This document shows, piece by piece, positions 18,215 through 28,137 of a stretch of 64,000 nucleotides of DNA (positions within the stretch are counted from its first letter, which is position 1; the number at the start of each line of letters is the position of its first letter). Under the pieces are notes generated by a model. The model saw nothing but the letters and a program-made list of their open reading frames with translations. It did not search any database and had not been told where the DNA came from. Origin of the DNA: Sphingomonas sp. So64.6b (GTDB lineage Bacteria; Pseudomonadota; Alphaproteobacteria; Sphingomonadales; Sphingomonadaceae); contig NZ_CP048817.1 of assembly GCF_014171475.1 (NCBI RefSeq), positions 4,092,001-4,156,000 of the forward strand. Reading direction: 5' to 3'. A program made the translations under genes and the position numbers.

Positions 18215-19000
18215 ATGCGCGTTTCCGAGTCAGACATCGCCTTTGCCGGCCGCCTTGCCGATGCGGCGGGCGCCGCGATCCGCCCTTATTTCCGCGAGGC
18301 CCATGGGCTGGAGGCGAAGGAAGACGCCTCGCCGGTGACGCTCGCCGACCGCGCCGCCGAACGCGCGATGCGCGAACTGATAGAAACCGCCTATCCGACC
18401 GATGCGATCATCGGCGAGGAATATGGCGTGCGCGAAGGGACCAGCGGCCGCGCCTGGGTGCTCGATCCGATCGACGGGACACGCGCTTTCATCTCCGGCC
18501 GCCCGATCTTCGGCACGCTGATCGCGCTGGTAGCCGATGGCTGGCCGGTGCTCGGCGTGCTCGACCAGCCGATCCTCAAGGAGCGCTGGCTTGGCGTGAT
18601 CGGCCGTCCGACCCAGTTCAACGGCAAGCCCGCCAGCACACGGCGTTGCCCCGATCTCGCCAAGGCGCTGCTCGCCACCACGTCGCCCGCTTTGTTCGAC
18701 GACGGCCAGCTCCATGCCTTCGAACATCTCGAGGCGAGCGTGATGAGCACCGTGCTCGGTGGCGACTGTTATAATTATGGCGGCGTCGCGTCGGGCTGGC
18801 TCGATGTGGTGGTCGAGGCCGGGCTCAAGCTGCACGACTTCGCTGCCCTGGTGCCGATCGTCGAAGGCGCGGGCGGGCGGATGTGCGACTGGTCGGGCGA
18901 CCCGCTGACCGCCGACAGCATCGGCGAAGTGATTGCGGCGGGCGATCCGGCGCGGGTCGAGGAGATTCTCGAGGCGCTGGGCTGCCGGGGGCATGGCTAG
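18215..19000 (+). CDS. hisN: Histidinol-phosphatase, inositol monophosphatase family
   Basis: Removes phosphate from L-histidinol phosphate in histidine synthesis. 261 residues, typical length. Metal-binding motifs of the IMPase superfamily are present: IIGEEYG (Glu), VLDPIDGTRAF (Asp-Ile-Asp-Gly-Thr), and GWLDVVVEAGLKLHDFAALV (the late Asp). The block GGDCYNYG before it is typical of HisN rather than of SuhB. It is divergent from pldA across an 86-base gap and no other his genes are near. Confidence 0.9.
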   Translation: MRVSESDIAFAGRLADAAGAAIRPYFREAHGLEAKEDASPVTLADRAAERAMRELIETAYPTDAIIGEEYGVREGTSGRAWVLDPIDGTRAFISGRPIFGTLIALVADGWPVLGVLDQPILKERWLGVIGRPTQFNGKPASTRRCPDLAKALLATTSPALFDDGQLHAFEHLEASVMSTVLGGDCYNYGGVASGWLDVVVEAGLKLHDFAALVPIVEGAGGRMCDWSGDPLTADSIGEVIAAGDPARVEEILEALGCRGHG

Positions 19001-19034
19001 CTAGAAATCTCACCTGTTGAAGCGAGGGAGGATT

Positions 19035-21239
19035 TCAGAAAATCCCGAGGAACTTCTTCTTCTCGCCCTTCTTCTCCGCGTCGGATTTCTTTCCGCTCTC
19101 CGCCTTGGCGGTGGTGCCCTTGCCGACATCGTCGCGCGGCTTGCCCTTGGTGGTGAGCTGCGCCTTGGCGGTCGCGCCCGACAGGATCGGGCCGCATGCC
19201 GCCGATTTGGCGTCGCCGACATCGACGAATGCGAGAACGCCGACAAGCGGTGTTGCGAGCAGGCTCAGGCCCAGCCCGGCACCGGCGCGACCGACCAGTT
19301 CAGGGCTGATCGGGTTGATCGCGGGTGCCGCGAAATAACCGCCGATCGCAACCGGAGACTGGGCGGAGATCAGGCTGAACTTCTTGCCATCGGCGCGAAA
19401 AGCGACATCGATCGCTTCGTTGCGGAAGCTAAATCCGCCGCGCCCGATCATCACATTCTTCTGTGTGTCGATCAGGATCGGGTCGGCGGCGGCGATGCCG
19501 TTCCTGACGGTAAAGCCGATCAACCCGCAATTGATCTGCACCGGTTCCTTCAATTTTCCCTGGAACATCTTGTACGCGAAGGTGCCGAGATCGAGTTCGG
19601 ACAGCTGGATATTGCGCGTCCAGAAACTGCCCTTGGGCAGGATCACCGCGATCCGTCCGTTCGCGTTGCTCAGCGAATCATGCACGGTATTGCCGACGCC
19701 CCTCAGCTTGGCTCGTGCCCGGACCGTGCCGGTGGTGCCCGATTCCGCGACGCCCCAGCCAGCGAGCAGCACGCCGAGCGGTGTCGGCGAGAGGCGTATG
19801 TCATAGTCGGTGACGACCGGCGCGCGACGCGCATTGATGACGATGTCCGACGCGACATTGCCGCGCGCCATCGCGAATGTGAGCGGCGACAGCGTGAGCA
19901 GGCTGTTGTCGAGCTTTAGCGTCAGCGCGATGTTCGACACCGGCAGGCTCCGTGCCCGCAGGGTACGCACGGTGTAGCGGACATCGGCATCGAAATTGCG
20001 CAGCGCCTCGACCTGCAGCCTGGCGTCGGGCAGCAATCGAGGCGCGCCACCGACTGTAGTGATCGCCCCGGCGGCACCCTTGGCCGCGATGAGGTCGGGA
20101 TTATAGCCGATGAACGGCGCGACATCGATAATGTCGAGTTTGCGCGTCGCCAGCGTCGCGGTCAGCAATATTCGCGGTTCCTGCATCGCCACGGTCAGCG
20201 AACCGGCGATGTCGCTGTCGCCGAAATGCCCGCTAAGACGTGTGAAGCGCCACTCATTGCCAGCCTTGGTCAGCGCCGAATTGAGCGTGTAGGTGCGCGT
20301 CTCCGGGATGACCACGCCGATTACCGCCAGCAGGTCGGCCAGATTGCGTCCGCGCGCCGTGACGCGCAGCTTCGATCCTTCGAGTTCGGTCGCGCCGGGC
20401 AAGGTGCCGGCAATGTCGAGCTTGGTCCGCGCACCATCGATATGCACCAGCAGCTGATTCTCGCCGCCGGTGACCGTGGCATTGGGCGACAGCAATGCGC
20501 CGGTCATCGTGAATGGCGTGCCGCGTGCGCCGCCGGTACCGGTGAAGCGGATCGCGCTGGCGAATCGGCTGTCGGCCGCCTTGGCGGTTTCGATCGTCGC
20601 ATCGGCAGACAATTGCATGCGCGGGTCGCGGTAGCGGATTTGCGTACCGTTCACCGTGGCGCTGCGGATCAGCGGCAGTTCGAGCGGCTTGCCTTTGCCC
20701 TCGCTGAACGTCCAGCTGTTGCGCTGACGTGCCTTGTCCCATTCGGCATCGACCTTCGCCCCGTCGAGCTCGAGGCGATTGACCCGTTTGATGCCGCGAA
20801 ACACGAACGGCACGACCGCGAAGCGTACATCGATCCGCTTCGCTTCGAAGAAATTGGCCGGGCCATCGCCGGCGCGCGCCCAGTCCGGGTTGGCGACACG
20901 CAGGCCCTCGGCATAGAATTTGAGGTTGATGGGATTGAAATAGAACTGGAAATCGCCTGCGACGCGGACCTCGCGATGGGCCGATCGGCTCGCGATCGAT
21001 TCGAACGTATGTTTAAGGAAGCGGCCCTTGGTGATGAACAGGATCGCCCAGGCCAGGATGATCGCGACCAGCAACCACAGGATGATGCGCCCAATCCAGC
21101 CGAGCGGGGTGTGCTTGCGATAGCGCCGCTTGTACCACGGCGTCGCTCCCTCGGGCTGCGCCGATTCGGCTACAGGCGTCGCGCCAGTCTCCGGCACAGC
21201 GTCGGCAGGGATCGTTACGGGGTCATCGGTTTCAGCCAT
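19035..21239 (-). CDS. AsmA family protein
   Basis: 734 residues with one N-terminal membrane segment (about 48-70, IGRIILWLLVAIILAWAIL) and a long periplasmic beta-rich part. The opening domain ANPDWARAGDGPANFFEAKR and repeated long-distance strands mark the AsmA/TamB-like lipid-transfer group that spans the periplasm to maintain outer-membrane lipid balance. The C-terminus is lysine-rich. Orientation is convergent with hisN and divergent from rpmI, so it has its own promoter. Confidence 0.88.
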   Translation of the reverse strand: MAETDDPVTIPADAVPETGATPVAESAQPEGATPWYKRRYRKHTPLGWIGRIILWLLVAIILAWAILFITKGRFLKHTFESIASRSAHREVRVAGDFQFYFNPINLKFYAEGLRVANPDWARAGDGPANFFEAKRIDVRFAVVPFVFRGIKRVNRLELDGAKVDAEWDKARQRNSWTFSEGKGKPLELPLIRSATVNGTQIRYRDPRMQLSADATIETAKAADSRFASAIRFTGTGGARGTPFTMTGALLSPNATVTGGENQLLVHIDGARTKLDIAGTLPGATELEGSKLRVTARGRNLADLLAVIGVVIPETRTYTLNSALTKAGNEWRFTRLSGHFGDSDIAGSLTVAMQEPRILLTATLATRKLDIIDVAPFIGYNPDLIAAKGAAGAITTVGGAPRLLPDARLQVEALRNFDADVRYTVRTLRARSLPVSNIALTLKLDNSLLTLSPLTFAMARGNVASDIVINARRAPVVTDYDIRLSPTPLGVLLAGWGVAESGTTGTVRARAKLRGVGNTVHDSLSNANGRIAVILPKGSFWTRNIQLSELDLGTFAYKMFQGKLKEPVQINCGLIGFTVRNGIAAADPILIDTQKNVMIGRGGFSFRNEAIDVAFRADGKKFSLISAQSPVAIGGYFAAPAINPISPELVGRAGAGLGLSLLATPLVGVLAFVDVGDAKSAACGPILSGATAKAQLTTKGKPRDDVGKGTTAKAESGKKSDAEKKGEKKKFLGIF

Positions 21240-21412
21240 CGGCTATGCAAGCGTCTGGCGGCACCAAATCGTTCCCGCCCGAATCTCTACGCATGGTTGC
21301 ATTTGCGCCGACTCCCGGTTATGCGCCCGCCTTTCGCGAGTAAGAGGAACTGCCCGGCCGGTATGGGCTGCCGTGGCTGTTCATAAATCGTCGCGTTTAT
21401 AAGGAGACGAAA

Positions 21413-21616
21413 ATGCCCAAACTCAAGACGAAGAGCGGCGTCAAAAAACGCTTCAAGCTCACTGCCACCGGTTTGTTGAAGCACGGCGTTGCCGGCAAGC
21501 GTCACCGCCTGCTGCATCACAACGGTAAGTACATCCGCCAGAATCGCGGCACCAAGCTATTGTCCAAGGCCGATACGGCCGCGGTCAAGGCCTGGGCGCC
21601 TTACGGTCTCGGTTGA
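21413..21616 (+). CDS. rpmI: 50S ribosomal protein L35
   Basis: 67 residues, MPKLKTKSGVKKRFKLTATG, an unmistakable L35. AAGGAG lies before the ATG. It is followed 17 bases later by rplT in the usual order. infC, the usual upstream partner, is not here: the upstream neighbour is the divergent AsmA gene. Confidence 0.98.
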   Translation: MPKLKTKSGVKKRFKLTATGLLKHGVAGKRHRLLHHNGKYIRQNRGTKLLSKADTAAVKAWAPYGLG

Positions 21617-21633
21617 GCGGAAGGAATTAGACA

Positions 21634-21999
21634 ATGGCACGCGTCAAACGGGGTGTAACCACCCACGCCAAGCACAAGCGGGTACTTGAACAGGCGAAGG
21701 GCTTTTACGGCCGTCGCAAGAACACGATCCGTATCGCCCGTCAGGCCGTCGAAAAGGCCGGACAATACGCCTATCGCGACCGCAAGGTTAAGAAGCGTTC
21801 GTTCCGCGCCCTGTGGATTCAGCGCATCAACGCGGCCGTCCGCGTCGAAGGCCTGACCTATGGCACGTTCATGCACGGCCTGAAGCTCGCTGGCGTCGAT
21901 CTCGACCGCAAGGTCCTGGCCGATATCGCGATGCACGAAGGCGCGGCGTTTAGCGCCATCATCGCTCAGGCGAAGGCGGCTCTGCCCCAGGCCGCCTGA
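21634..21999 (+). CDS. rplT: 50S ribosomal protein L20
   Basis: 121 residues beginning [20 protein letters not shown], a clear L20. It binds 23S rRNA early in assembly and in several bacteria also represses its own operon. A strong terminator follows 26 bases after the stop. I see no obvious L20-binding leader structure upstream of rpmI by eye. Confidence 0.98.
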   Translation: MARVKRGVTTHAKHKRVLEQAKGFYGRRKNTIRIARQAVEKAGQYAYRDRKVKKRSFRALWIQRINAAVRVEGLTYGTFMHGLKLAGVDLDRKVLADIAMHEGAAFSAIIAQAKAALPQAA

Positions 22000-22024
22000 G
22001 GCGACCTGTAGCGACCGAATATGG

Positions 22025-22058
22025 GGCGCGGGAGGCTATGCTTCCCGCGCCTTTTTTT
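22025..22058 (+). terminator. Rho-independent terminator after rplT
   Basis: Stem GGCGCGGGA / TCCCGCGCC with a 9-base loop, followed by seven T residues. Confidence 0.92.
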
Positions 22059-22149
22059 CGTTTTACTTCTGGCGTCAGTCCTTATGGGTGCCGCTGCAAA
22101 TTCTCCCCCTCCCCGTGCCGCGGAGGAGCGTTGATCGAACGGTGATTGA

Positions 22150-23235
22150 ATGTCCGACCTGAACCAATTGCAAAACGACCTGCTCGCCGCGATCGAGGCC
22201 GCGGGCGGCCTTGATGGGCTCGAATCAGTGCGGGTCAATGCGCTCGGCAAGCAAGGCGTGGTGACCGGTCTGCTCAAGACGCTGGGCGGCATGTCGCCTG
22301 ACGAGCGGCTCGTGCAAGGGCCGAAGATTCAGGGGCTGCGCGAAGCGGTCACGACCGCGATCGCCAACCATAAGGCAATGTTCGAACGCCTTGAGCTTGA
22401 TGCGCGGCTCGCGCGCGAGACGATCGACATGACCTTGCCGGCGGATGCGCTGCCCGCGGGCACGATCCATCCGGTCAGCCAGGTAATGGACGAGCTGGCG
22501 GAGATTTTCGCCGATCTCGGTTTCGCGGTCGCGACCGGTCCGGAGATCGAGGACGACTGGTATAATTTCACAGCGCTCAACATCCCGGAAACGCACCCGG
22601 CGCGGGCGATGCACGACACTTTCTATTTCCCCGATACCGTTGAGGGTGACAAGAAGATGTTGCTTCGCACGCACACCAGCCCCGTGCAGATCCGCGCGAT
22701 GCAGGGGGCAGGCGGCGACAAGCCGATTCGCATCATCGCGCCCGGCCGCACCTATCGTTCGGACAGCGATGCGACGCACACGCCGATGTTCCACCAGGTC
22801 GAGGGACTGGTGATCGACAAGGGCATCACGCTCGGCCATCTCAAATGGACGCTGGAGACTTTCCTCAAGGCATTCTTCGAGCGCGACGATGTCGTACTGC
22901 GCCTGCGCCCGAGCTATTTCCCCTTCACCGAACCCTCGGCGGAGATCGATGTCGGCTACACGCTGGTGAACGGCAAGCGCATCATCGGCGGCTCGGACGG
23001 CTGGATGGAAGTGCTGGGCAGCGGCATGGTCCATCGCAAGGTGATTGCTGCTGGGGGCTATGACCCCGACGAATGGCAAGGCTTTGCGTTCGGCTGCGGC
23101 ATCGACCGGCTGGCGATGCTCAAATACGGCATGGATGATCTGCGCGCATTCTTCGACGGCGATGCGCGCTGGCTGAAGCATTATGGATTCTCAGGCCTCG
23201 ACGTACCCACGTTGAGCGGGGGAGTGGGGGCATGA
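22150..23235 (+). CDS. pheS: Phenylalanyl-tRNA synthetase alpha subunit
   Basis: 361 residues. Charges tRNA-Phe together with PheT as an alpha2beta2 enzyme. Class II motifs are present: [20 protein letters not shown] (motif 2) and [14 protein letters not shown] (motif 3). The coiled N-terminal tRNA-binding part starts [17 protein letters not shown]. Its stop overlaps the pheT start by four bases (ATGA), so the two are coupled. It follows the rplT terminator, so it has a separate promoter in 22059-22149; no leader peptide attenuator is evident. Confidence 0.98.
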   Translation: MSDLNQLQNDLLAAIEAAGGLDGLESVRVNALGKQGVVTGLLKTLGGMSPDERLVQGPKIQGLREAVTTAIANHKAMFERLELDARLARETIDMTLPADALPAGTIHPVSQVMDELAEIFADLGFAVATGPEIEDDWYNFTALNIPETHPARAMHDTFYFPDTVEGDKKMLLRTHTSPVQIRAMQGAGGDKPIRIIAPGRTYRSDSDATHTPMFHQVEGLVIDKGITLGHLKWTLETFLKAFFERDDVVLRLRPSYFPFTEPSAEIDVGYTLVNGKRIIGGSDGWMEVLGSGMVHRKVIAAGGYDPDEWQGFAFGCGIDRLAMLKYGMDDLRAFFDGDARWLKHYGFSGLDVPTLSGGVGA

Positions 23236-25595
23236 AGTTCACCCTGAGCTGGCTCAAGGAGCATCTCGACACCACCGCCTCACTCGAAGCGATCGTCGAG
23301 GCGCTGACGCGCGTCGGCCTCGAAGTCGAGGGCGTGGAGAATCCGGCTGAGAAGCTCGCCGCGTTCAAGGTCGCGAAGATACTGAGCGCCGAGCGTCATC
23401 CCCAGGCCGACAAATTGCAAATCCTGTCGGTCGACGCCGGTGACGGCCCGATGCAGGTGGTGTGTGGTGCGCCCAACGCCCGTGCGGGGTTGGTCGGCGT
23501 GTTCGGCGCGCCCGGCGCCTATGTGCCGGGCAGCGACATGACGCTGAAGGTCGCGGAGATCCGCGGCGTGGTGTCGAACGGCATGATGTGCTCGACCCGC
23601 GAGCTTGAGCTTGGCGACGATCATGACGGGATCATCGAACTGCCCGCCGATGCGCCGGTCGGTACGCCCTATCCCGATTATGCGGGCTTGGGCGATCCGG
23701 TGATCGATGTCAGCGTCACGCCCAACAAGCAGGATTGCATGGGCGTACGCGGCATTGCGCGCGATCTGGCGGCGGCGGGCATGGGCACGCTCAAGCCATT
23801 GAAGGTCGATGCGGTGACTGGCGAGGGTGACGGGCCGCAGGTCGGTACCGACGATCCCGAAGGCTGCCCCGCATTCTTCGGCCAGTCTGTGTCCGGCGTC
23901 ACCAACGGCGCTGCGCCGGCCTGGATGCAAGCGCGTTTGAAGGCGATCGGGCAGAAGCCGATCTCGGCCTTGGTCGACATCACCAATTATGTGATGTTCG
24001 ATCTCGGCCGGCCGCTGCACGTCTATGACCGCGCGACGCTGACCGGCAAACTGGTGGCGCGCAAAGCGCGCGACGGCGAACAGGTGCTGGCGCTCAACGG
24101 CAAGACCTATACGCTCGATGCCACGATGACGGTGATCGCCGACGACGCGCAGATGCATGATATTGGCGGCATCATGGGCGGCGAGCATTCGGGGGCGTCG
24201 GAGACGACGACCGAAGTGCTGATCGAATGCGCCTATTTCGATCCCGACCATATCGCGCGCACCGGGCAGAAGCTCGGCCTGACCAGCGATGCGCGCCAAC
24301 GCTTCGAGCGCGGCGTCGATCCGGCATTCCTCGATGACGGCATCGCCATCGCGGCGCGGCTGATCACCGAGATTTGCGGCGGCACCGCAAGCCAGGTGAC
24401 GCGCGCCGGCTCACCGCCCGATACAGCGCGGAGCATCGCCTATGATCCGGCGCGTGCGGAAACGCTTGGTGGCCTCGCGGTCGCACCCGATCGGCAAAAG
24501 GCGATCCTCGAGAGCCTCGGCTTCACCGTCTCCTCCGACTGGCAGGTCGGCGTGCCAAGCTGGCGCCGCGACGTGGAGGGCTATCCCGACCTGGTCGAGG
24601 AAGTAATCCGCATCGAAGGCATCGACAATGTTCCCTCGACCCCGCTGGAACGCCTGCCCGGGGTAGCGAAGCCGACCGCGACGCCCGAACAGAAGCTCGA
24701 GCGCCGCGTCCGCCGCGCTGCCGCCGCGCGTGGTCTCGACGAGGCAGTGACATGGAGCTTCCTGTCCGAGGCCGAAGCCGCGCCGTTCGGTGGCGGCAAA
24801 TGGAGCCTCGCCAATCCGATCAGCGAAGACCTGAAGGTGATGCGGCCGACGCTGCTCGCCGGATTGTTGTCGGCCGCGGCGCGTAACCTCAAGCGTGGAC
24901 AGCAGAGCGTGCGCCTGTTCGAGGTCGGGCGCCGCTATCTCGCCGATGCCGAGCGGCCGACGCTTGGCGTAATCCTCGCCGGCAATGCTCGTCCGCGCGG
25001 TTGGCGCGGCGGCAAGGCAACGACCTTCGACGCGTTCGATGCCAAGGGCGAAGCGCTGACGCTGCTCGCGGCGGCGGGCGCGCCGGTCGACAATCTGCAG
25101 GTGTTCGGAGAGGCGGGGGAGGCTTGGCATCCCGGCCAGTCGGGCACGTTACGGCTTGGGCCGAAGACGGTGCTCGCCGCATTCGGCATGGTCCATCCGA
25201 TCGTGCTCAAGGCGTTCGATCTCGACGGCGCGGTGGCCGGTGTCGAGCTGTATCTCGACGCCATTCCGCCGAAACGCGCGACTGGCTTCATGCGTCCGGC
25301 CTATGCGCCGCCCGGGCTGCAGGCCGTGACGCGCGACTTCGCTTTCCTCGTTCCCGCCGACCTCGCCGCCGACGCGCTGGTCCGCGCGGTCAAGGGCGCG
25401 GACAAGGCGGCGATCACCGCAGCGCGGTTGTTCGACGTCTTCACCGGCGCTGGTGTCGAGGAAGGGCAGAAGAGCCTGGCGGTCGAGATCACGCTTCAAC
25501 CTGACGTAAAGAGCTTCACCGACGAGGAATTGAAGGTGATCGCCGACAAGGTGGTCGCAGCAGCGGCGAAGCTTGGAGCGGTCTTGCGCGGGTGA
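23232..25595 (+). CDS. pheT: Phenylalanyl-tRNA synthetase beta subunit
   Basis: 787 residues. Domain order is as expected: N-terminal segment, EMAP-like tRNA-binding domain (about 40-150), B3/B4 editing domain, B5, a catalytic-like domain and a C-terminal anticodon-binding domain (FDX-ACB, from about 695). Start ATG overlaps the pheS stop by four bases. Normal length for the proteobacterial form. Confidence 0.98.
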   Translation: MKFTLSWLKEHLDTTASLEAIVEALTRVGLEVEGVENPAEKLAAFKVAKILSAERHPQADKLQILSVDAGDGPMQVVCGAPNARAGLVGVFGAPGAYVPGSDMTLKVAEIRGVVSNGMMCSTRELELGDDHDGIIELPADAPVGTPYPDYAGLGDPVIDVSVTPNKQDCMGVRGIARDLAAAGMGTLKPLKVDAVTGEGDGPQVGTDDPEGCPAFFGQSVSGVTNGAAPAWMQARLKAIGQKPISALVDITNYVMFDLGRPLHVYDRATLTGKLVARKARDGEQVLALNGKTYTLDATMTVIADDAQMHDIGGIMGGEHSGASETTTEVLIECAYFDPDHIARTGQKLGLTSDARQRFERGVDPAFLDDGIAIAARLITEICGGTASQVTRAGSPPDTARSIAYDPARAETLGGLAVAPDRQKAILESLGFTVSSDWQVGVPSWRRDVEGYPDLVEEVIRIEGIDNVPSTPLERLPGVAKPTATPEQKLERRVRRAAAARGLDEAVTWSFLSEAEAAPFGGGKWSLANPISEDLKVMRPTLLAGLLSAAARNLKRGQQSVRLFEVGRRYLADAERPTLGVILAGNARPRGWRGGKATTFDAFDAKGEALTLLAAAGAPVDNLQVFGEAGEAWHPGQSGTLRLGPKTVLAAFGMVHPIVLKAFDLDGAVAGVELYLDAIPPKRATGFMRPAYAPPGLQAVTRDFAFLVPADLAADALVRAVKGADKAAITAARLFDVFTGAGVEEGQKSLAVEITLQPDVKSFTDEELKVIADKVVAAAAKLGAVLRG

Positions 25596-25623
25596 TTTCC
25601 AAGCGAACGGATGAGGTAGTAAG

Positions 25624-26505
25624 ATGACTGAAACGCCGCTTGTTCGGATCGCCAGCGACACTCTATCCGCCGCGATTGACCCTTATGGCGCGGAACTTAC
25701 CTGGCTGCGTGATGCCGAGGGTCGAGACCTGATGACCGATGCCGATCCGGCCTTCTGGACCGGGCGGGCGCCGATCCTGTTCCCCATTGTCGGGCGGGTG
25801 AATGGCGATGTGATTCGCGTCGACGGAATCGAGTATCCGATGCCCAAGCACGGCTTTGCGCGGCACACCGTTTTCGCCGTGGTCCGGCAGGAGGCATCGC
25901 GCGCGACCTTCCGGCTGGTCGACAGCAGCGACACGCAGGACAATTACCCGTTCCATTTCCTGCTCGAACTCGACTTCGTGCTGGATGGGGCGACGCTGAT
26001 CATGACCGCGCGGATCGGCAATAGCGGCGACGTTCCGATGCCGGTAAGCTTTGGCTGGCATCCGGCTTTCGCCTGGCCCTTGCCCTATGGCGTGCCACGC
26101 GCCGATCATCGCATCGTCTTCGACCAGGACGAGCCAGGCCGGTTGAAGCGCATCACCGAGGAAGGGCTGATCGCCTGGGACGAGCGCAATTCGCCGGTCG
26201 AGGGTCGCACCCTGGTATTGCGCGACGCGTTGTTCGGGGACGATGCGCTGGTGTGGAACCCGATCGGCTCGCAACGCCTGACCTATGGCGGTACGACCGG
26301 ACCGACGCTCGATATCGAATTTCCCGATACGCCGATGCTCGGCATCTGGACCAAGCCAGGTGCACATTATGTCTGTGTCGAGCCGTGGCACGGCATTGCC
26401 GATCCCGAAGGTTATGAGGGAGAGTTTCGCGCCAAGCCCGGCATTTTCGAACTGGCCCCGGACGAAGAGCGGCATATCGTGATGCGCGTGACGCTGACCT
26501 CTTGA
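25624..26505 (+). CDS. Aldose 1-epimerase family protein
   Basis: 293 residues of the galactose mutarotase fold, LacX-like subgroup. Conserved blocks include PILFPIVGRVNGD and KHGFARHTVFAV near the N-terminal substrate pocket, FGWHPAFAWP with the catalytic His, and CVEPWHGIADPEGY near the C-terminus with the catalytic Glu. It interconverts alpha and beta anomers of free sugars; the actual sugar cannot be stated. It sits 28 bases after pheT and may be co-transcribed with it, though no functional link is evident. Confidence 0.85.
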   Translation: MTETPLVRIASDTLSAAIDPYGAELTWLRDAEGRDLMTDADPAFWTGRAPILFPIVGRVNGDVIRVDGIEYPMPKHGFARHTVFAVVRQEASRATFRLVDSSDTQDNYPFHFLLELDFVLDGATLIMTARIGNSGDVPMPVSFGWHPAFAWPLPYGVPRADHRIVFDQDEPGRLKRITEEGLIAWDERNSPVEGRTLVLRDALFGDDALVWNPIGSQRLTYGGTTGPTLDIEFPDTPMLGIWTKPGAHYVCVEPWHGIADPEGYEGEFRAKPGIFELAPDEERHIVMRVTLTS

Positions 26506-26552
26506 GCCATCGTCTCTCGACTTCACGAGGGCCGACCGGGTAGGGGGTCGCG

Positions 26553-28136
26553 ATGACGACCAGTTCCGACCATATTTCCGACCGGCGCACTTTCGCGATC
26601 ATTTCGCATCCCGACGCCGGCAAGACCACTTTGACCGAGAAGCTGCTTTATTTCGGCGGCGCGATCCATCTTGCCGGTGAGGTCAAGGCGCGCGGGCAGA
26701 ACCGGCGCGCCCGATCCGACTGGATGAAGATCGAGCAGCAGCGCGGCATTTCGGTCACCTCATCGGTAATGACCTTCGAGAAGGACGGGCTGACCTTCAA
26801 CCTGCTCGATACGCCGGGGCATGAGGATTTCAGCGAGGATACCTATCGCACGCTGACCGCGGTCGATTCCGCGGTGATGGTGATCGACGCGGCGCGCGGC
26901 ATCGAGGCGCAGACGCGCAAATTGTTCGAAGTGTGCCGGCTGCGCTCGGTGCCGATCATCACCTTCGTCAACAAGGTCGATCGCGAGGGCCGTCCGCCGT
27001 TCGAACTGCTCGACGAGATCGCCGATGTGCTGGCGCTCGACGTTACGCCGATGAGCTGGCCGGTCGGCATGGGCAGCGATTTCGAGGGGGTGTATGACCT
27101 CCACGGCAACACGCTGAGCCAGCCCGAGGGGCCTTCGCGCGAATTCATGGGCCGGGCGGCGGCGTTCACGGGGCTCGACGATTCGGCGCTGGAGAAGGTG
27201 ATTTCCGCATCCGGTCTCGCGACATTGCGTGACGAGGCCGAACTGGCGATGGGCGGTTATGCCGGTTTCGATGTCGAGGCGTATCGATCGGGCGACCTCA
27301 CGCCGGTCTATTTCGGCTCCGCATTGAAGGATTTCGGCGTGGCGGAACTGATCGCCGCGCTCGGCAAACATGCGCCGGGGCCGCGTCCACAGCCGGCCGA
27401 GCCCGCACCGGTCCTGCCGAGCCGTGCCGACGTCACCGGCTTCATCTTCAAGGTCCAGGCCAATATGGACCCCAATCACCGCGACCGTATCGCGTTCATG
27501 CGGCTCTGCTCAGGCACCTTCAAACGCGGCATGAAGCTCACCCCGACCGGGCATGGTAAGCCGATCGCGGTACATTCGCCGATCCTGTTCTTCGCGCAGA
27601 ACCGCGAACTGGCGGACGAGGCTTTTCCGGGCGACATCATCGGCATTCCCAATCACGGCACGCTCAGGGTCGGCGATACGATGAGCGAGCGCGCCGATGT
27701 GCGTTTCACCGGCTTGCCCAACTTCGCGCCGGAAATCCTGCGCCGTGTCGCGCTGAAGGACCCGACCAAGACCAAGCAGCTGCGCAAGGCGCTCGACGAC
27801 ATGGCCGAGGAAGGCGTGACGCAGGTCTTTTACCCGGAGATCGGCTCCAACTGGATCGTCGGCGTGGTCGGGCAGCTCCAACTCGAAGTGCTGCTCAGCC
27901 GGCTCGAGGCCGAGTACAAGGTCGATGCCGGGCTCGAAATGGCGCCGTTCGACACCGCGCGGTGGATCTCGGCGGCGGACCCCGCCGATCTCAAGGCGTT
28001 CATGGATCTCAACCGCAACGCCATGGCCAAGGACCGCGACGGCAACCCGGTTTATCTGGCGAAGACCGCATGGGATGTGGGTTACGTGTCCGACCGCTAT
28101 CCCAAGGTGAAATTCGCCGCGACGCGTGAGCGGTGA
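26553..28136 (+). CDS. prfC: Peptide chain release factor 3
   Basis: GTPase that recycles RF1/RF2 from the ribosome after peptide release. 527 residues, standard length. G motifs: HPDAGKTT (19-26), DTPGHEDF and NKVDREG. The family block PMSWPVGMGSDF identifies RF3 rather than EF-G. Its stop is one base from the stop of the converging MFS gene. Confidence 0.97.
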   Translation: MTTSSDHISDRRTFAIISHPDAGKTTLTEKLLYFGGAIHLAGEVKARGQNRRARSDWMKIEQQRGISVTSSVMTFEKDGLTFNLLDTPGHEDFSEDTYRTLTAVDSAVMVIDAARGIEAQTRKLFEVCRLRSVPIITFVNKVDREGRPPFELLDEIADVLALDVTPMSWPVGMGSDFEGVYDLHGNTLSQPEGPSREFMGRAAAFTGLDDSALEKVISASGLATLRDEAELAMGGYAGFDVEAYRSGDLTPVYFGSALKDFGVAELIAALGKHAPGPRPQPAEPAPVLPSRADVTGFIFKVQANMDPNHRDRIAFMRLCSGTFKRGMKLTPTGHGKPIAVHSPILFFAQNRELADEAFPGDIIGIPNHGTLRVGDTMSERADVRFTGLPNFAPEILRRVALKDPTKTKQLRKALDDMAEEGVTQVFYPEIGSNWIVGVVGQLQLEVLLSRLEAEYKVDAGLEMAPFDTARWISAADPADLKAFMDLNRNAMAKDRDGNPVYLAKTAWDVGYVSDRYPKVKFAATRER

Positions 28137-28137
28137 T

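Noticed and set aside
20226-21386. 386-codon plus-strand open frame opposite the AsmA gene
   Set aside because: Antisense to a protein with membrane segment and family match; text rich in Arg/Ala.
22080-22149. Phe-rich leader peptide or attenuator upstream of pheS
   Set aside because: No short frame with repeated Phe codons and no second hairpin.
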